Below are positions 1 through 8,459 of a stretch of 64,000 nt of DNA, in pieces (positions within the stretch are counted from its first letter, which is position 1; every line of letters begins with the position of its first letter). The stretch is from Erwinia sp. E602 (GTDB lineage: Bacteria > Pseudomonadota > Gammaproteobacteria > Enterobacterales > Enterobacteriaceae). The stretch covers positions 744,001 through 808,000 of the forward strand of contig NZ_CP046582.1 of NCBI RefSeq assembly GCF_018141005.1. Reading direction: 5' to 3'. A program made the position numbers and the translations under genes. Under the pieces are notes generated by a model. That model saw only the letters and a program-made list of their open reading frames with translations. It did no database searches and was not told the DNA's origin.

Positions 1-992
1 TCAACGAAACGATCGAGGATCCCCAGCACCGACAGCAGCGTGCCCAGCACGCCAATAGCCAGCGTGGTGCTGCGATAGCGCAGCTTTTTACCGCAGAGGC
101 CTTCCACCGCGTTAATCACCCCCAGCGTGGACGAATAGAGGTTGAGATCGTTAATGCGCAGGGTGGAGAACACCACCAGCAGCAGCCCGATGCCGCCCGT
201 CGCCTGCGACATAATGGTGACCACATCCGCGGTGTGCAGCGTATGGGAAATCATGATTGCCAGGCCGTTAATCACGAACTCTCCGGCGATAATGGTGAGC
301 AGCACCGTTCCCGCCACGTGCCTTGTACTGCGCGAGTAGCGCGTCAGGTCCGGCGTCATCAGGCTGGCGACGATGGCCCCGCCGACCACCAGGGTGACCG
401 CGGCGCTGATGGTCAGGGGCGTGACGCTGTCTGCCACGTTGAGCAGCGGCGGCACCTGCTGGCCGGACAGCGTTTGCCAGGCAATCAGCGCGACCAGGCC
501 AACAAACAGCGGCACGGCAATGCGCGCGGTAAAGCGTAACGCCTTAAAGCCAAACGCTACCAGCAGTGTCAGCAGCAGCCCGGAGAGGGTGGCCGATAGC
601 GCGAAGCCCGGGCCGCCGCCCAGCGCGAAGTTCAGCGAGCGGGCAAAGATCGCATTTTGCACGCCGAACCAGCCGAGCAGGCTGATGGCGACGATCAGAC
701 CAATCAGGATCGATCCCACGCGGCCAAAACCACACCAGCGCGCCAGCAGGCTGCCGGACAACCCCTCTTTCATCCCGGCGTAACCCAGCCCGAAGGTGAT
801 CGCGCCAAAAATAACGCTGCCGGCCAGGATCGCCATCAGCGCACTGATAATGCTCATGCCGTTGCCCAGCACCGCGCCGAGCATAAACTGGTCCAGCGCG
901 GTGAGCATACCCATATGCACCACCGCCACGCTGAGAAAAGAGACGCGCCGGTCAGGCGGCACACGGCTGAGGGGATAATCTTCGATCTGCAT
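1..992 (-). CDS. NCS1-family purine/cytosine-type permease (3' end outside window)
   Basis: The reading frame opens at an ATG at 992 and runs without a stop to the window edge, so about 330 residues are visible and the C-terminus is cut off. It begins MQIEDYPLSRVPPDRRVSF, then shows long hydrophobic segments (FLSVAVVHMGMLTALDQFML, FGAITFGLGYAGMKEGL, VGGAIVASLMTPDLTRYSR). The last of these is the typical 'TPDLTRY'-like signature of CodB/NCS1 transporters. It is probably an inner-membrane proton or sodium symporter for a nucleobase or related heterocycle; the substrate cannot be read from the sequence. GGAG lies 8 bases before the ATG. The PAS-LuxR gene ends 17 bases upstream on the same strand, so regulator and permease are probably cotranscribed. 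Confidence 0.8.
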   Translation of the reverse strand, partial: MQIEDYPLSRVPPDRRVSFLSVAVVHMGMLTALDQFMLGAVLGNGMSIISALMAILAGSVIFGAITFGLGYAGMKEGLSGSLLARWCGFGRVGSILIGLIVAISLLGWFGVQNAIFARSLNFALGGGPGFALSATLSGLLLTLLVAFGFKALRFTARIAVPLFVGLVALIAWQTLSGQQVPPLLNVADSVTPLTISAAVTLVVGGAIVASLMTPDLTRYSRSTRHVAGTVLLTIIAGEFVINGLAIMISHTLHTADVVTIMSQATGGIGLLLVVFSTLRINDLNLYSSTLGVINAVEGLCGKKLRYRSTTLAIGVLGTLLSVLGILDRFV

Positions 993-1009
993 CAGAGGGC
1001 TCCTTGTGG

Positions 1010-1705
1010 TCAGATAAACTGAATTCCTTTTTCCAGCAGGCGCGGGGGGATGTAGTTATCCAGGCCCATCGTCCGGCAATACTCTTCAAATTGCCTGAAG
1101 CTGTGTACGCCTGCTTTCTGATACAGGGTATAAATATGGTGCTCTACGCTACGAGGACTCAGGTTGTAAATCCGGGCGATTTCTTTGGTGGTGTGGCGCT
1201 GCAGTAAAAGAAAGAGCGTATTTAACTCTACGCGGCTGAACATCGAGGAGGTGGCTTCTGTCGTCAGAACGCTGGGTTTCTGTTTGTTGATGTATTTTAG
1301 CGGTGTCAGGGTATCCAGCCCGCGGGCACTCCAGATAACGCCAGTGAATTGCCGATCGGGGCCGAATAGCGGGATTTTTTCGCAAAGGTAAGGCTGTAAG
1401 TCGGGCCGTCCAAACCAGTAGTGGGTTTCGATTACCGCCACGCGATCCTGAGCTGACTCTGTTAGTCGATCGTGCTCGACCATTTCGTCAGCATACTCGG
1501 CCCAGCAGGCGGGAAAATCACCGTCGAGTTTGCCCTCCAGACTGAAATGAAGGGGGGTGTTGGTATAAGAATACGCCGCTCTGTTCATATACAGATGGCG
1601 CGATTTTGCATCTTTAATTCCCCACGGAGCGTTGAGGTGTTCAAACAGGCCGATCAGTACGCTGAGCTGAGAGGGGGCGGCAGGCATGTTGTCACTGATA
1701 TGCAT
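1010..1705 (-). CDS. PAS-like / LuxR-type HTH transcriptional regulator
   Basis: This 231-residue protein has a PAS-like sensory half (about residues 15-125: LFEHLNAPWGIKDAKSRHLYMN, then an aromatic-rich core and FTGVIWSARGLD). A C-terminal LuxR/GerE helix-turn-helix follows (about 150-210), with the recognisable core TTKEIARIYNLSPRSVEHHI. It has no receiver domain and no autoinducer-binding domain. Related PAS-LuxR proteins are common in Erwinia and Pantoea as orphan regulators. The ligand is unknown. Its position directly upstream of, and on the same strand as, the NCS1 permease gene suggests it controls uptake of that permease's substrate, which is inference. Confidence 0.8.
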   Translation of the reverse strand: MHISDNMPAAPSQLSVLIGLFEHLNAPWGIKDAKSRHLYMNRAAYSYTNTPLHFSLEGKLDGDFPACWAEYADEMVEHDRLTESAQDRVAVIETHYWFGRPDLQPYLCEKIPLFGPDRQFTGVIWSARGLDTLTPLKYINKQKPSVLTTEATSSMFSRVELNTLFLLLQRHTTKEIARIYNLSPRSVEHHIYTLYQKAGVHSFRQFEEYCRTMGLDNYIPPRLLEKGIQFI

Positions 1706-2029
1706 TGCATGTCCTTTGCGGTTGATAAAAGGGGCAATGCAAAAGCGTACCGGAGATAGCGCGGGCGATCACTCCGCTAAATCTTGATAAATGACATTAT
1801 CGGCCCACCGGCCGCCTCACCGTGTAGTTTTGCGGATCACCACCTTGCCGCAGTGCTGCTGGCAGTCAACATAATAGCGGCGACAACTCCGCGGTTGAGA
1901 AGCTTGTTATCAACTGAACAGGGGTCGCAACTCGACAGAGGGTGAGTTAGCCAGCGGGGGGGGAAGAGGCTCACCCGGTAAAGCGTACCGGAGGCGTTTC
2001 AAAGCCTGCTGTGTAGGTGAGAGCCGCTC
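1706..2029. other. intergenic stretch, no gene seen
   Basis: No convincing ORF or RNA gene is seen on either strand. A 14-bp motif, AAAGCGTACCGGAG, occurs twice here (near 1742 and near 1981), and a G-run of 8 lies near 1956. The region should contain the promoter of the PAS-LuxR/permease pair. Confidence 0.4.
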
Positions 2030-2314
2030 TCAGTGATCCTTCATCCCCTCTGCCCGGCGGGCGGTCTGGTAAACATAAACGAGCATCGGTTCCAGATCGG
2101 CGTCGGGGCCGGCGCTGATGATTTTGCCGCGCAGCCACGTGATTTCACTGCTGATTTCTGGCGGAAACAGGTTGCCGTTCTCGGCGTTACGCAGCCATTT
2201 CAGCAGGAAATTATTCTTCCCCCTGGCGTTCCCCGGCTGCTTTTTGCCATACATCCTGAGCGCAACCAGGATGCAGTAGTAGAAGTGGACGCGCCTGCTG
2301 AAGCTTTGTGACAT
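2030..2314 (-). CDS. hypothetical protein, 94 residues
   Basis: I do not recognise this family. The ATG at 2314 is preferred over the upstream in-frame ATG at 2398 because GAGAG lies about 8 bases ahead of it and the protein starts MSQSFSRRVHFYYCILVALR. The central part, MYGKKQPGNARGKNNFLLKW, is basic, and the rest is a soluble-looking mix ending with an acidic/charged tail (RRAEGMKDH). There is no signal peptide and no clear transmembrane segment; the hydrophobic stretch HFYYCILVAL is short. It stands alone with no same-strand neighbour close by. It could be a small orphan of recent or horizontal origin, and coding status is likely but not certain. Confidence 0.45.
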   Translation of the reverse strand: MSQSFSRRVHFYYCILVALRMYGKKQPGNARGKNNFLLKWLRNAENGNLFPPEISSEITWLRGKIISAGPDADLEPMLVYVYQTARRAEGMKDH

Positions 2315-2660
2315 CGTTGTACTCTCAATCGGTAACGTGAAATCATCGCTTGCTCCGCCGTCAAAACGGCGGGTTCTGATCAGGGCTGATAGTGACACGG
2401 CTACTAAAAAGGACGCAATCTGAAAAATTCAGGCTTGTGTTGACCGTCGTGCGGCGCTCAGTTGTCATGATGCTTCCGGGACAAGGGGCTGAATGTTCAC
2501 CGCGATGGTGGGTGCAGCAGGCTGCCGGTCGTAAGCTGAGGGCTCAGAATGGCCGAAGAGAGAGCATAACGCTAACAAGTGGTAAAAAGGCAGGAACAAA
2601 AGGAGGCGGGACGGGCTGGCGGCAGTAAAGGCCGCCGGGTGTTGACCGGCAGGTGCTCAA

Positions 2661-2777
2661 TTAGCGCCTGGTCCTGGGTAAGGACTTCTTTTTAACATCG
2701 TGCAGCCACGAGTGAAGGCTCCAGACGGAGACCGCAATCAGTAAAGTCGCCATGCTAATAAGGAAATAGTCATTCAT
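2661..2777 (-). CDS. small membrane protein, 38 residues (copy 1 of tandem pair)
   Basis: A 38-codon ORF starts at the ATG at 2777 (MNDYFLISMATLLIAVSVWS) and stops at TAA 2661-2663. A single N-terminal transmembrane helix (about residues 4-20) is followed by a basic cytoplasmic-looking tail (LHDVKKKSLPRTRR). It aligns without gaps to the 38-residue ORF at 3016-3132: both have the pattern M-x-D-x(4)-S-M-A-x(2)-L-I-A-V-S-x(2)-S-L and a basic C-terminus. Conservation of length and protein pattern between two diverged copies is the main evidence that both are real genes. The Shine-Dalgarno (GGG about 7 bases upstream) is weaker than for copy 2. Function is unknown. Confidence 0.6.
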   Translation of the reverse strand: MNDYFLISMATLLIAVSVWSLHSWLHDVKKKSLPRTRR

Positions 2778-2959
2778 AATGATACCCGGTCTATTTAACG
2801 TGATTGGTATGCGATTAATCCTAGTATTTAGCCATCAGGTACTCACTGGATTTCGCTGCTATGGGTCAATAATACGTTAAATTATTCCTGGGGGAATAAG
2901 ACATATCTCCCTTTGTTGTCAGTGGCGGACTACAGATTTATCTTAATAATGGCGTCATC

Positions 2960-2985
2960 TCCGGCGAGCCAGATGGCTCGCCGGA
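2960..2985. repeat. perfect 12-bp inverted repeat (hairpin)
   Basis: TCCGGCGAGCCA and TGGCTCGCCGGA are separated by two bases, giving a 12-bp GC-rich stem. It lies just downstream of the second 38-residue peptide gene (minus strand). No T-run follows on either strand, so it is not a canonical intrinsic terminator. It could stabilise or separate the two transcripts. Confidence 0.6.
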
Positions 2986-3015
2986 AAGTGGATAGCCCGC
3001 CAGTAAAACAGGGGA

Positions 3016-3132
3016 TTATCTTTTTTTCTTCGGGAAAGAAGAGTTTCTTCTGTCGCGAATATATGAAATCAAGCTGTATGCAGAGACTGCAATGAGCATG
3101 AATGCCATGCTCATAAGGACGATGTCACCCAT
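3016..3132 (-). CDS. small membrane protein, 38 residues (copy 2 of tandem pair)
   Basis: The ORF starts at the ATG at 3132 (MGDIVLMSMAFMLIAVSAYS) and ends at 3016. It has one transmembrane helix at about residues 4-22 and a strongly basic tail (RDRRNSSFPKKKR). A good Shine-Dalgarno (GGGGA, 7-8 bases before the ATG) selects this start over the longer upstream in-frame start. It is a full-length paralogue of the peptide at 2661-2777, in the same orientation about 240 bases away. The topology resembles the many small single-pass stress peptides of enterobacteria, but I cannot assign it to a named family. Confidence 0.65.
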   Translation of the reverse strand: MGDIVLMSMAFMLIAVSAYSLISYIRDRRNSSFPKKKR

Positions 3133-3803
3133 TTCATTTTCCCCGGTAAATGTAAACAGAGATGCATGGGAAAACCAAAGGTAAAAGTTCTTACCCCTCA
3201 TTTCCCATATAACGACCTATAACACACTAATTATCAAGCCTTACTTATCTGTCGCCGTGCTGAAGAGAGGCGCTGTTGCAACAGGTCTGAAGCCCGTTTT
3301 ACAGCCAGTACGTCAGGCACTGCTTTACCGGGATACGTTACGTAACGCCAGATTCAGCGAGGAGACAGCTCTCATCTTAAGTCAAATTTTTAGCCAGTCA
3401 ATTAGCATTAAGGAACTGAATGATTTGATTTTGTAATAAGGGTTTACTTTGAGGGGAAATATCAGCGTCACGCGTGACGGTTTTGTTTTAATTACCGCAG
3501 GTTGCAGAGTTTTTAAGAATATACTTAGGTTACAGGTTTCTCCTTAAATTTAAGACTATTCACAGGTCAAAAGAGGGGAGGGGGTCGACGGGCAGGTGAA
3601 CAGATGCCCGCCTGACGCACCCTTCTCGCGGCTGAATTGCAGCGTTGAACCGCGCAACAGGACGTTATTGGCGCGGCAGAGCCCCGCAACTTCCGTCGCT
3701 AACCGGAAAAAAAGTATGGTGTGAAAAAATTAATCTTTTACGGCCAGAGATCGGCCCTTCTGCCGCTAACAGGTAAGCGGTGCTGTTCGTCATCGCTAAG
3801 GGT
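3133..3803. other. long intergenic region, no gene assigned
   Basis: About 670 bases hold no ORF I would support. A perfect 14-bp palindrome, CGTCACGCGTGACG (3466-3479), is followed on the plus strand by GTTTTGTTTT and could be a weak terminator or an operator. The region is AT-rich up to about 3560 and then becomes GC-rich again. Confidence 0.35.
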
Positions 3804-4274
3804 TCAGCGTGATTTTTGTAACGGATAGCCCACCAGCGGCTTAATTTCCTTCAGTACAAACATACTTTGCATCTCTTTTATACCCGGCAGGCGGCGGATC
3901 ACCGTCATGGAAAACTCCGCAAAGGCGTCGAGATCCCGTGACACCACCTGCAGCAGGAAGTCGGCATCGCCGCCGATGCTGTAGCAGGCCACTACGTTAT
4001 CCAGCGCGGTCACCTGCTGTTCGAACTTTTTCGCATCGGCTTCGCTGTGGCTGTCGATGCTCACCCGCACAAACACCATCACGCCCAGCCCGATTTTGCG
4101 GCGATTCAGCACCGCACGGTAGCCCTGAATCACCTCCTCCTCCTCCAGCCTGCGCACTTTGCGCCAGCAGGGCGAGGCGGACAGGCCGATTTCGTCGGCC
4201 AGCGCCTGGTTGGTGATGCGCGCGTCGTTCTGTAGCAGGGTGAGAATGTGCATCTCACTGGGGCTTAAGGTCAT
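3804..4274 (-). CDS. Lrp/AsnC-family transcriptional regulator
   Basis: This 156-residue protein has a winged helix-turn-helix at the N-terminus (about 4-60: SEMHILTLLQNDARITNQAL then LADEIGLSASPCWRKVRRLE). The SASPCWRKVRRLEEEEVIQGY segment is the characteristic Lrp/AsnC signature. An effector-binding RAM domain follows (about 68-145) and includes ACYSIGGDADFLLQV. Such proteins form octamers that respond to amino acids. It is transcribed divergently from the DUF2000 gene at 4413, an arrangement seen repeatedly for these two families, so it most likely controls that neighbour from the shared ~140-base region. It is closer to the general Lrp-like regulators than to Lrp itself. Confidence 0.88.
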   Translation of the reverse strand: MTLSPSEMHILTLLQNDARITNQALADEIGLSASPCWRKVRRLEEEEVIQGYRAVLNRRKIGLGVMVFVRVSIDSHSEADAKKFEQQVTALDNVVACYSIGGDADFLLQVVSRDLDAFAEFSMTVIRRLPGIKEMQSMFVLKEIKPLVGYPLQKSR

Positions 4275-4412
4275 CAGGTCATTTCCTGTCTTTTGATGGC
4301 GGTTATCAGGTAAATCTTGCCCTTTTTTACTGTTTTTACAAGCAATTCAGACCACCTTTTCCAGGTGGAACGGGCGATACTATTGCTCCGACGGCACATT
4401 AGAACAGGAATG

Positions 4413-4838
4413 ATGATGAAATTTGATGCAACGCAACAACGCTGTACCATCGTGGTGGACGCCCAGCTTGCTCCGGGGCTGGCGATGAATGCCGCCAGCG
4501 TGATCGGCATCAGCTTCGGCCGCACGGTGGATAATCTGGTGGGGCCGGATCTGCACAGCGCAGACGGGGTCAGCTATCCGGGGGTGATTTATGCCCCGCT
4601 GCCGGTGCTGAGGGCGGAAGGGAGCTATCTGCAGGCGTTGCTGCAGACGGCGCAGCAGGATGACGAAATTTACGTGATGCCGTTCAGCGCGCTGGCGCAG
4701 TCGTGCAAAACCTATGACGAGTACGGCGAGCGTATCTCCTCGGTCAGCAGCCCGCAGATCGCGCTGGTGGCGATCGGCCTGATCGGACCGAAAAAGAAGA
4801 TTACCCGCCTGACGGGGAATCTGTCGCTGTACCGGTAA
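4413..4838 (+). CDS. DUF2000 family protein
   Basis: The 141-residue product begins MMKFDATQQRCTIVVDAQLA. Three consecutive ATGs (4410, 4413, 4416) lie just after AGGA; 4413 or 4416 gives the best spacing. The motif ALAPGLAMNAASVIGISFGR-like (here QLAPGLAMNAASVIGISFGR) and the ending LVAIGLIGPKKKITRLTGNL are typical of DUF2000 proteins, which resemble peptidyl-tRNA hydrolase-like folds and have no established role. It is soluble and cytoplasmic. It is divergent from the Lrp-type regulator and convergent with lldD, with a hairpin in between. Confidence 0.8.
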   Translation: MMKFDATQQRCTIVVDAQLAPGLAMNAASVIGISFGRTVDNLVGPDLHSADGVSYPGVIYAPLPVLRAEGSYLQALLQTAQQDDEIYVMPFSALAQSCKTYDEYGERISSVSSPQIALVAIGLIGPKKKITRLTGNLSLYR

Positions 4839-4926
4839 CACCGGGCAGATGGCTGTCTGCCTCCTTCAGCCCCCGGATTTCCGCCTGATCGGGTTAATCC
4901 CTGCGGCTGCCGGGGGAGCGGGATGC

Positions 4927-4962
4927 CCGTTGAGCGGCTGGACGTGGCCTGCCGCTCAACGG
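4927..4962. terminator. hairpin between convergent DUF2000 and lldD genes
   Basis: CCGTTGAGCGGC and GCCGCTCAACGG form a perfect 12-bp stem with a 12-base loop. It lies in the 150-base gap between two convergent genes. There is no strong T-run, so it is a probable bidirectional but not canonical terminator. Confidence 0.5.
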
Positions 4963-4988
4963 TGTTGGTGCAGGCCAGCGGCGCAGTA

Positions 4989-6134
4989 TTACGCCAGCCC
5001 ACCGTCGACCAGCGCATCGCGTGAGATGGCGGCGATATTTTTGGCACCGGTCAGGGTCATCGCTACGCGCATCTCTTTTTCCACCAGGCTTAACAGATTC
5101 GCCACGCCCGCCTGCCCGGCGGTAGCCAGCGCATAGAGGTACGCGCGGCCCAGCAGCACGCTGTCTGCGCCCAGCGCGATCATCCGCACCACGTCCAGCC
5201 CGTTGCGGATGCCGCTGTCGGCCAGAATGGTGATATCGCCTTTGACCGCATCGGCGATGCGCGGCAGGGCGCGGGCGCTGGAGAGCACGCCGTCCAGCTG
5301 GCGGCCACCGTGGTTAGAGACCACGATGCCGTCGGCGCCGAAGCGCACCGCATCGCGGGCGTCATCGGCGTCGAGAATGCCTTTGATCACCATCGGGCCG
5401 TCCCAGGCTTCGCGGATCCACTCCAGATCGGACCAGCTGATTGACGGATCGAAGTTCTTCGCCAGGTAGCCGATATAGTCCTCCAGCCCGGTGGGTTTGC
5501 CGAGGTAGGCGGAGATATTGCCGAGGTCGTGCGGCTTGCCGTGCAGGCCGACGTCCCATGCCCACTGCGGATGAGTGACCGCCTGCAGGTAGCGGCGCAG
5601 CGCCGCGTTCGGGCCGCTCATGCCGGAGTGCGCGTCGCGGTAGCGGGCACCCGGAACCGGCATATCCACGGTAAACACCAGCGTGGAGCAGCCGGCCGCT
5701 TTGGCGCGTTCCAGCACGTTGCGCATAAAGCCGCGATCCTTCAGCACGTAGAGCTGGAACCACATCGGCCGGTCCATCGCCGGGGCGACCTCTTCAATCG
5801 GGCACACCGAGACGGTGGAGAGGGTGAAGGGGATGCCTTTCGCCGAAGCTGCCCGCGCCGCCTGCACTTCGCCACGGCGGGCATACATGCCGCACAGGCC
5901 GACCGGGGCCAGCGCCACCGGCATCGACAGTTCTTCGTTAAACAGCCTGGTGCGCAGGTCCAGCTCAGACATATCGTTCAGCACCCGCTGCTTCAGCGCG
6001 ATCTGCGCCAGGTCATCGACGTTGCGGCGCAGCGTATGCTCGTTGTAGGCACCGCCGTCAATGTAGTGAAACAGAAACGGTGGCAGTATGCGTCTGGCGG
6101 CGGCGCGGTAGTCGCTGCCGGCTGAAATGATCAT
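4989..6134 (-). CDS. lldD: L-lactate dehydrogenase (quinone-linked, FMN)
   Basis: This 381-residue protein belongs to the FMN-dependent alpha-hydroxy acid dehydrogenase family and oxidises L-lactate to pyruvate at the inner membrane. The start [20 protein letters not shown] at 6134 matches the family start; its ATG overlaps the lldR stop (ATGA). Visible landmarks are [20 protein letters not shown] near the N-terminus, [14 protein letters not shown], and the active-site segment [15 protein letters not shown] with the catalytic His and Arg. The flavin-binding [20 protein letters not shown] lies near the C-terminus. Length is slightly below the E. coli enzyme. It is translationally coupled to lldR, and control by LldR through the two upstream operators is expected. 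Confidence 0.95.
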   Translation of the reverse strand: MIISAGSDYRAAARRILPPFLFHYIDGGAYNEHTLRRNVDDLAQIALKQRVLNDMSELDLRTRLFNEELSMPVALAPVGLCGMYARRGEVQAARAASAKGIPFTLSTVSVCPIEEVAPAMDRPMWFQLYVLKDRGFMRNVLERAKAAGCSTLVFTVDMPVPGARYRDAHSGMSGPNAALRRYLQAVTHPQWAWDVGLHGKPHDLGNISAYLGKPTGLEDYIGYLAKNFDPSISWSDLEWIREAWDGPMVIKGILDADDARDAVRFGADGIVVSNHGGRQLDGVLSSARALPRIADAVKGDITILADSGIRNGLDVVRMIALGADSVLLGRAYLYALATAGQAGVANLLSLVEKEMRVAMTLTGAKNIAAISRDALVDGGLA

Positions 6135-6922
6135 CGGTTTTCTTCCTTTATCCACTTATCTTCGTCGCCCGGCAGGCGCGAAATACGCTCCTGCCGGGCC
6201 GCATTTTCCTGCAGCGTCTTCAGCGTGGCGTGCACAAAGCCGAGGTGCTGCTGTGCTGCGCGGCGCGCGCGTTCGGCATCGCCCGCGAGGATCGCCTGCA
6301 GCAGTTCAGCGTGCTGTTCGGTCAGCCGGGCGTGGATGTCCGGGGCGCTGTACATCCGCTGGCGGCTGTGCGCCACCGAAGTTTGCAGCAGATCGAAAAA
6401 GCCGCGCATGGTCTGCAGTAACACCACGTTGTGTGAGGCCTCGGCGATCGCCAGGTGAAAACGCACGTCGGCCTGGGCAGCCATCTCTTCGGAGCGGCTT
6501 TCCTGCTGGCAGAGGGCATCAAAACAGCCCTGCAGCTTCTGCTTATCCTCTTCGGTGGCACGCAGCGCCGCATACCAGGCGGTGCTGGCCTCAATGGCGT
6601 GACGCGCTTCAAGAATATCGTCACGGTAGCTGGGGTCGCCCGCCACCAGCGCCTTCAGCGGCTGTACGATACGCTGCTGTGACCAGCGTGCGCTGTCGTC
6701 CGTTTCGCAAAGCCAGGTACCGCCGCCGTGGCGGCTGTAGAGTACGCCTTCGGCAATCAGCGTGCGCAGCGCCTCGCGCAGCGACGAACGCGATACCCCG
6801 AGCACTTCCGCCAGCCGACGCTCGGCAGGCAGGCGTGCGCCGGGCGCCAGCTCAAGCTGCTGGATCTGCTCTCTGAGCCGGGCCGACAACGAGAGCGCGG
6901 CCGGTGGTACTGGGATGTTCAT
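6131..6922 (-). CDS. lldR: FadR-type GntR regulator of lactate use, LldR
   Basis: This 263-residue GntR-family regulator starts at the ATG at 6922, with AGGTGAAG just upstream; the longer upstream frame lacks such support. The N-terminal winged HTH (about 10-75) contains [20 protein letters not shown] and [20 protein letters not shown]. The C-terminal all-helical FCD effector domain follows, with [20 protein letters not shown] and [14 protein letters not shown] supplying the conserved Asp and His ligand residues. In E. coli, LldR represses and activates lldPRD in response to L-lactate. Here it directly precedes lldD, and two TGGT-N3-ACC operators lie in its own upstream region. Confidence 0.92.
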   Translation of the reverse strand: MNIPVPPAALSLSARLREQIQQLELAPGARLPAERRLAEVLGVSRSSLREALRTLIAEGVLYSRHGGGTWLCETDDSARWSQQRIVQPLKALVAGDPSYRDDILEARHAIEASTAWYAALRATEEDKQKLQGCFDALCQQESRSEEMAAQADVRFHLAIAEASHNVVLLQTMRGFFDLLQTSVAHSRQRMYSAPDIHARLTEQHAELLQAILAGDAERARRAAQQHLGFVHATLKTLQENAARQERISRLPGDEDKWIKEENR

Positions 6923-6988
6923 GGTCTTCACCTGCTGGCCTGAAGGAGCGGGAGGGGGCTTGCGCAGAGGAGTCACCCGACTGATAAC

Positions 6989-6999
6989 TGGTAGGACCG
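6989..6999. promoter_or_regulatory. LldR operator candidate, proximal
   Basis: TGGTAGGACCG matches the FadR-subfamily operator pattern TGGT-N3-ACCA with one mismatch. It lies 67 bases upstream of the lldR start. A perfect copy is found 124 bp further upstream. Confidence 0.6.
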
Positions 7000-7112
7000 T
7001 TCAGGGATTCAGCCTGCCTGCTGCACATATGGTTAATATTTTGTTATTTAAAAACAATCTTCGACGCGACTATTTTGCTTTTTTGCGGGCAGGGTACAGT
7101 TTTTTAGCGAAG

Positions 7113-7123
7113 TGGTAGGACCA
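7113..7123. promoter_or_regulatory. LldR operator candidate, distal
   Basis: TGGTAGGACCA is a perfect TGGT-N3-ACCA palindrome. The centre-to-centre distance to the proximal site is 124 bp, close to the separation I recall for the two LldR operators flanking the lldPRD promoter in E. coli. An AT-rich promoter-like stretch (about 7028-7080) lies between them. Confidence 0.65.
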
Positions 7124-7354
7124 TAACCAGGCGCGGTGACAGGCGGTGGTCATCATATTTTCCTATGGCTGGCTAAAGGTTTGCGATTCAATTGCTTATG
7201 CTTAACGTCATGAAAATTAAGTCAAATTAGTGATTTCGTCTGTTACAGGCTGGTGACAGCACGCACTTTCCCACCCTACACTTTGTGCTTTGTGACGTGC
7301 TGCCGGTGGCGGTAGCCGATACGCCTATCACCTGGCCGGAGACCCCTGATAACG

Positions 7355-8386
7355 ATGTCCAATCCGCATGAGATCGTCGATCTGAGTAAACACATTCGCA
7401 AAATGGCTGAAGGTAAAATTGCCGATATTAATGATATCAACCGCGAAACCACCTTTCTGGCGCTGAATGCGCTGATTGAGGCAGCCCGCGCGGGTGAGGC
7501 CGGACGCGGCTTCGCCGTGGTGGCGAATCAGGTGAAACACGTCTCCGGCGTTATCGCGGATATTACCACCAGCCTGAACAAAGAGCTGGCGGGAGCGCTC
7601 TCTGAGCTGACGGCGCTGGGTGACAGCATGATTGCCCGCTTACGGGATCATCAGGGGCAGCGCTGTGTCGATCTGGCGCTGAATACCATCGACATTATCG
7701 ATCGTAACCTGTACGAACGCTCCTGCGACGTGCGCTGGTGGGCGACCGATGCGGCAGTGGTTGCCTGCGTCAGCGCGGCGGACGCGGCGGCCTGTCAGCA
7801 TGCCGCCCGCCGGCTGGCGGTGATCCTCAGCAGCTATACCGTTTACCTGGATATCTGGATCGCCGATGCTGCGGGCAACGTACTGGCTAACGGACGGGGC
7901 GATCGCTATCCAGTCAGCGGGCAAAACGTTCGCCATCTGGCGGCATTCAGTGAGGCGATGGCGACCCGCAGCGGCGATGACTATGTAAGCAGCGATGTGG
8001 CAGAGCTGCCACAGCTGCACAATGCGTCGGTGGCAACCTACGCCACGGCGATCCGTGAGCAGGGGGAGGCGCACGGCAAGCCAATCGGGGCGCTGATGAT
8101 TTTCTTTGACTGGGCACCGCAGGCCACGGCCGTGGTCAGCGGGGTGCGGCTCAGTGAGGAGGAGTGGTCGCGCACGCGCTGTATGATCCTCGATTCGCAC
8201 CACCGGATCCTGGCCAGCAGCGATGCCAGCGCCAGGCTGGGCGAGCGGTTTCCGCTGCACACCGACGGGCGCAGCAGTGGTTTCTTTCAGCCGGATGAAG
8301 GACGAACCGTCTCCTTCGCGCTGACCCCGGGCTACGAGAGTTATGACGGGCTGGGCTGGTATGGGGTGATCGAGCAGCGGAATTAA
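7355..8386 (+). CDS. soluble methyl-accepting chemotaxis-like protein with C-terminal Cache-like domain
   Basis: The 343-residue product starts almost directly in an MCP signalling hairpin tip (about 25-70: INDINRETTFLALNALIEAA then [20 protein letters not shown]). A linker and a C-terminal sensory domain follow (about 95-335), containing the conserved ALNTIDIIDRNLYERSCDVR and RWWATDAAVVACVSAADAAA. The sensory part resembles a Cache/PAS-like fold. There is no signal peptide, transmembrane segment or HAMP domain, so the order is reversed relative to classical receptors and the protein should be cytoplasmic. I recall a family with this architecture in Pantoea and Burkholderia, which argues against a simple 5' truncation. 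It stands alone, divergent from the lld genes. Confidence 0.75.
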   Translation: MSNPHEIVDLSKHIRKMAEGKIADINDINRETTFLALNALIEAARAGEAGRGFAVVANQVKHVSGVIADITTSLNKELAGALSELTALGDSMIARLRDHQGQRCVDLALNTIDIIDRNLYERSCDVRWWATDAAVVACVSAADAAACQHAARRLAVILSSYTVYLDIWIADAAGNVLANGRGDRYPVSGQNVRHLAAFSEAMATRSGDDYVSSDVAELPQLHNASVATYATAIREQGEAHGKPIGALMIFFDWAPQATAVVSGVRLSEEEWSRTRCMILDSHHRILASSDASARLGERFPLHTDGRSSGFFQPDEGRTVSFALTPGYESYDGLGWYGVIEQRN

Positions 8387-8391
8387 TGTTC

Positions 8392-8411
8392 GCCGCCCCG
8401 GGCGGGGCGGC
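8392..8411. terminator. GC-rich hairpin between convergent genes
   Basis: GCCGCCCC-GGGC-GGGGCGGC forms a perfect 8-bp stem directly after the MCP-Cache gene and ahead of the end of the convergent exporter gene. No T-run is present. Confidence 0.45.
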
Positions 8412-8459
8412 TGTACTGGTCAGCATCGAGCAGATTAACGGCCAGCATATTGCCATTTA

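Noticed and set aside
2392..2628. 78-codon plus-strand ORF
   Set aside because: No RBS, odd composition (Gly/Arg/Thr run at the end), no resemblance to anything and no conserved partner.
3466..3479. 14-bp palindrome CGTCACGCGTGACG
   Set aside because: It is perfect but isolated, with no adjacent gene on the plus strand to terminate and no known operator that fits; kept only as a note.
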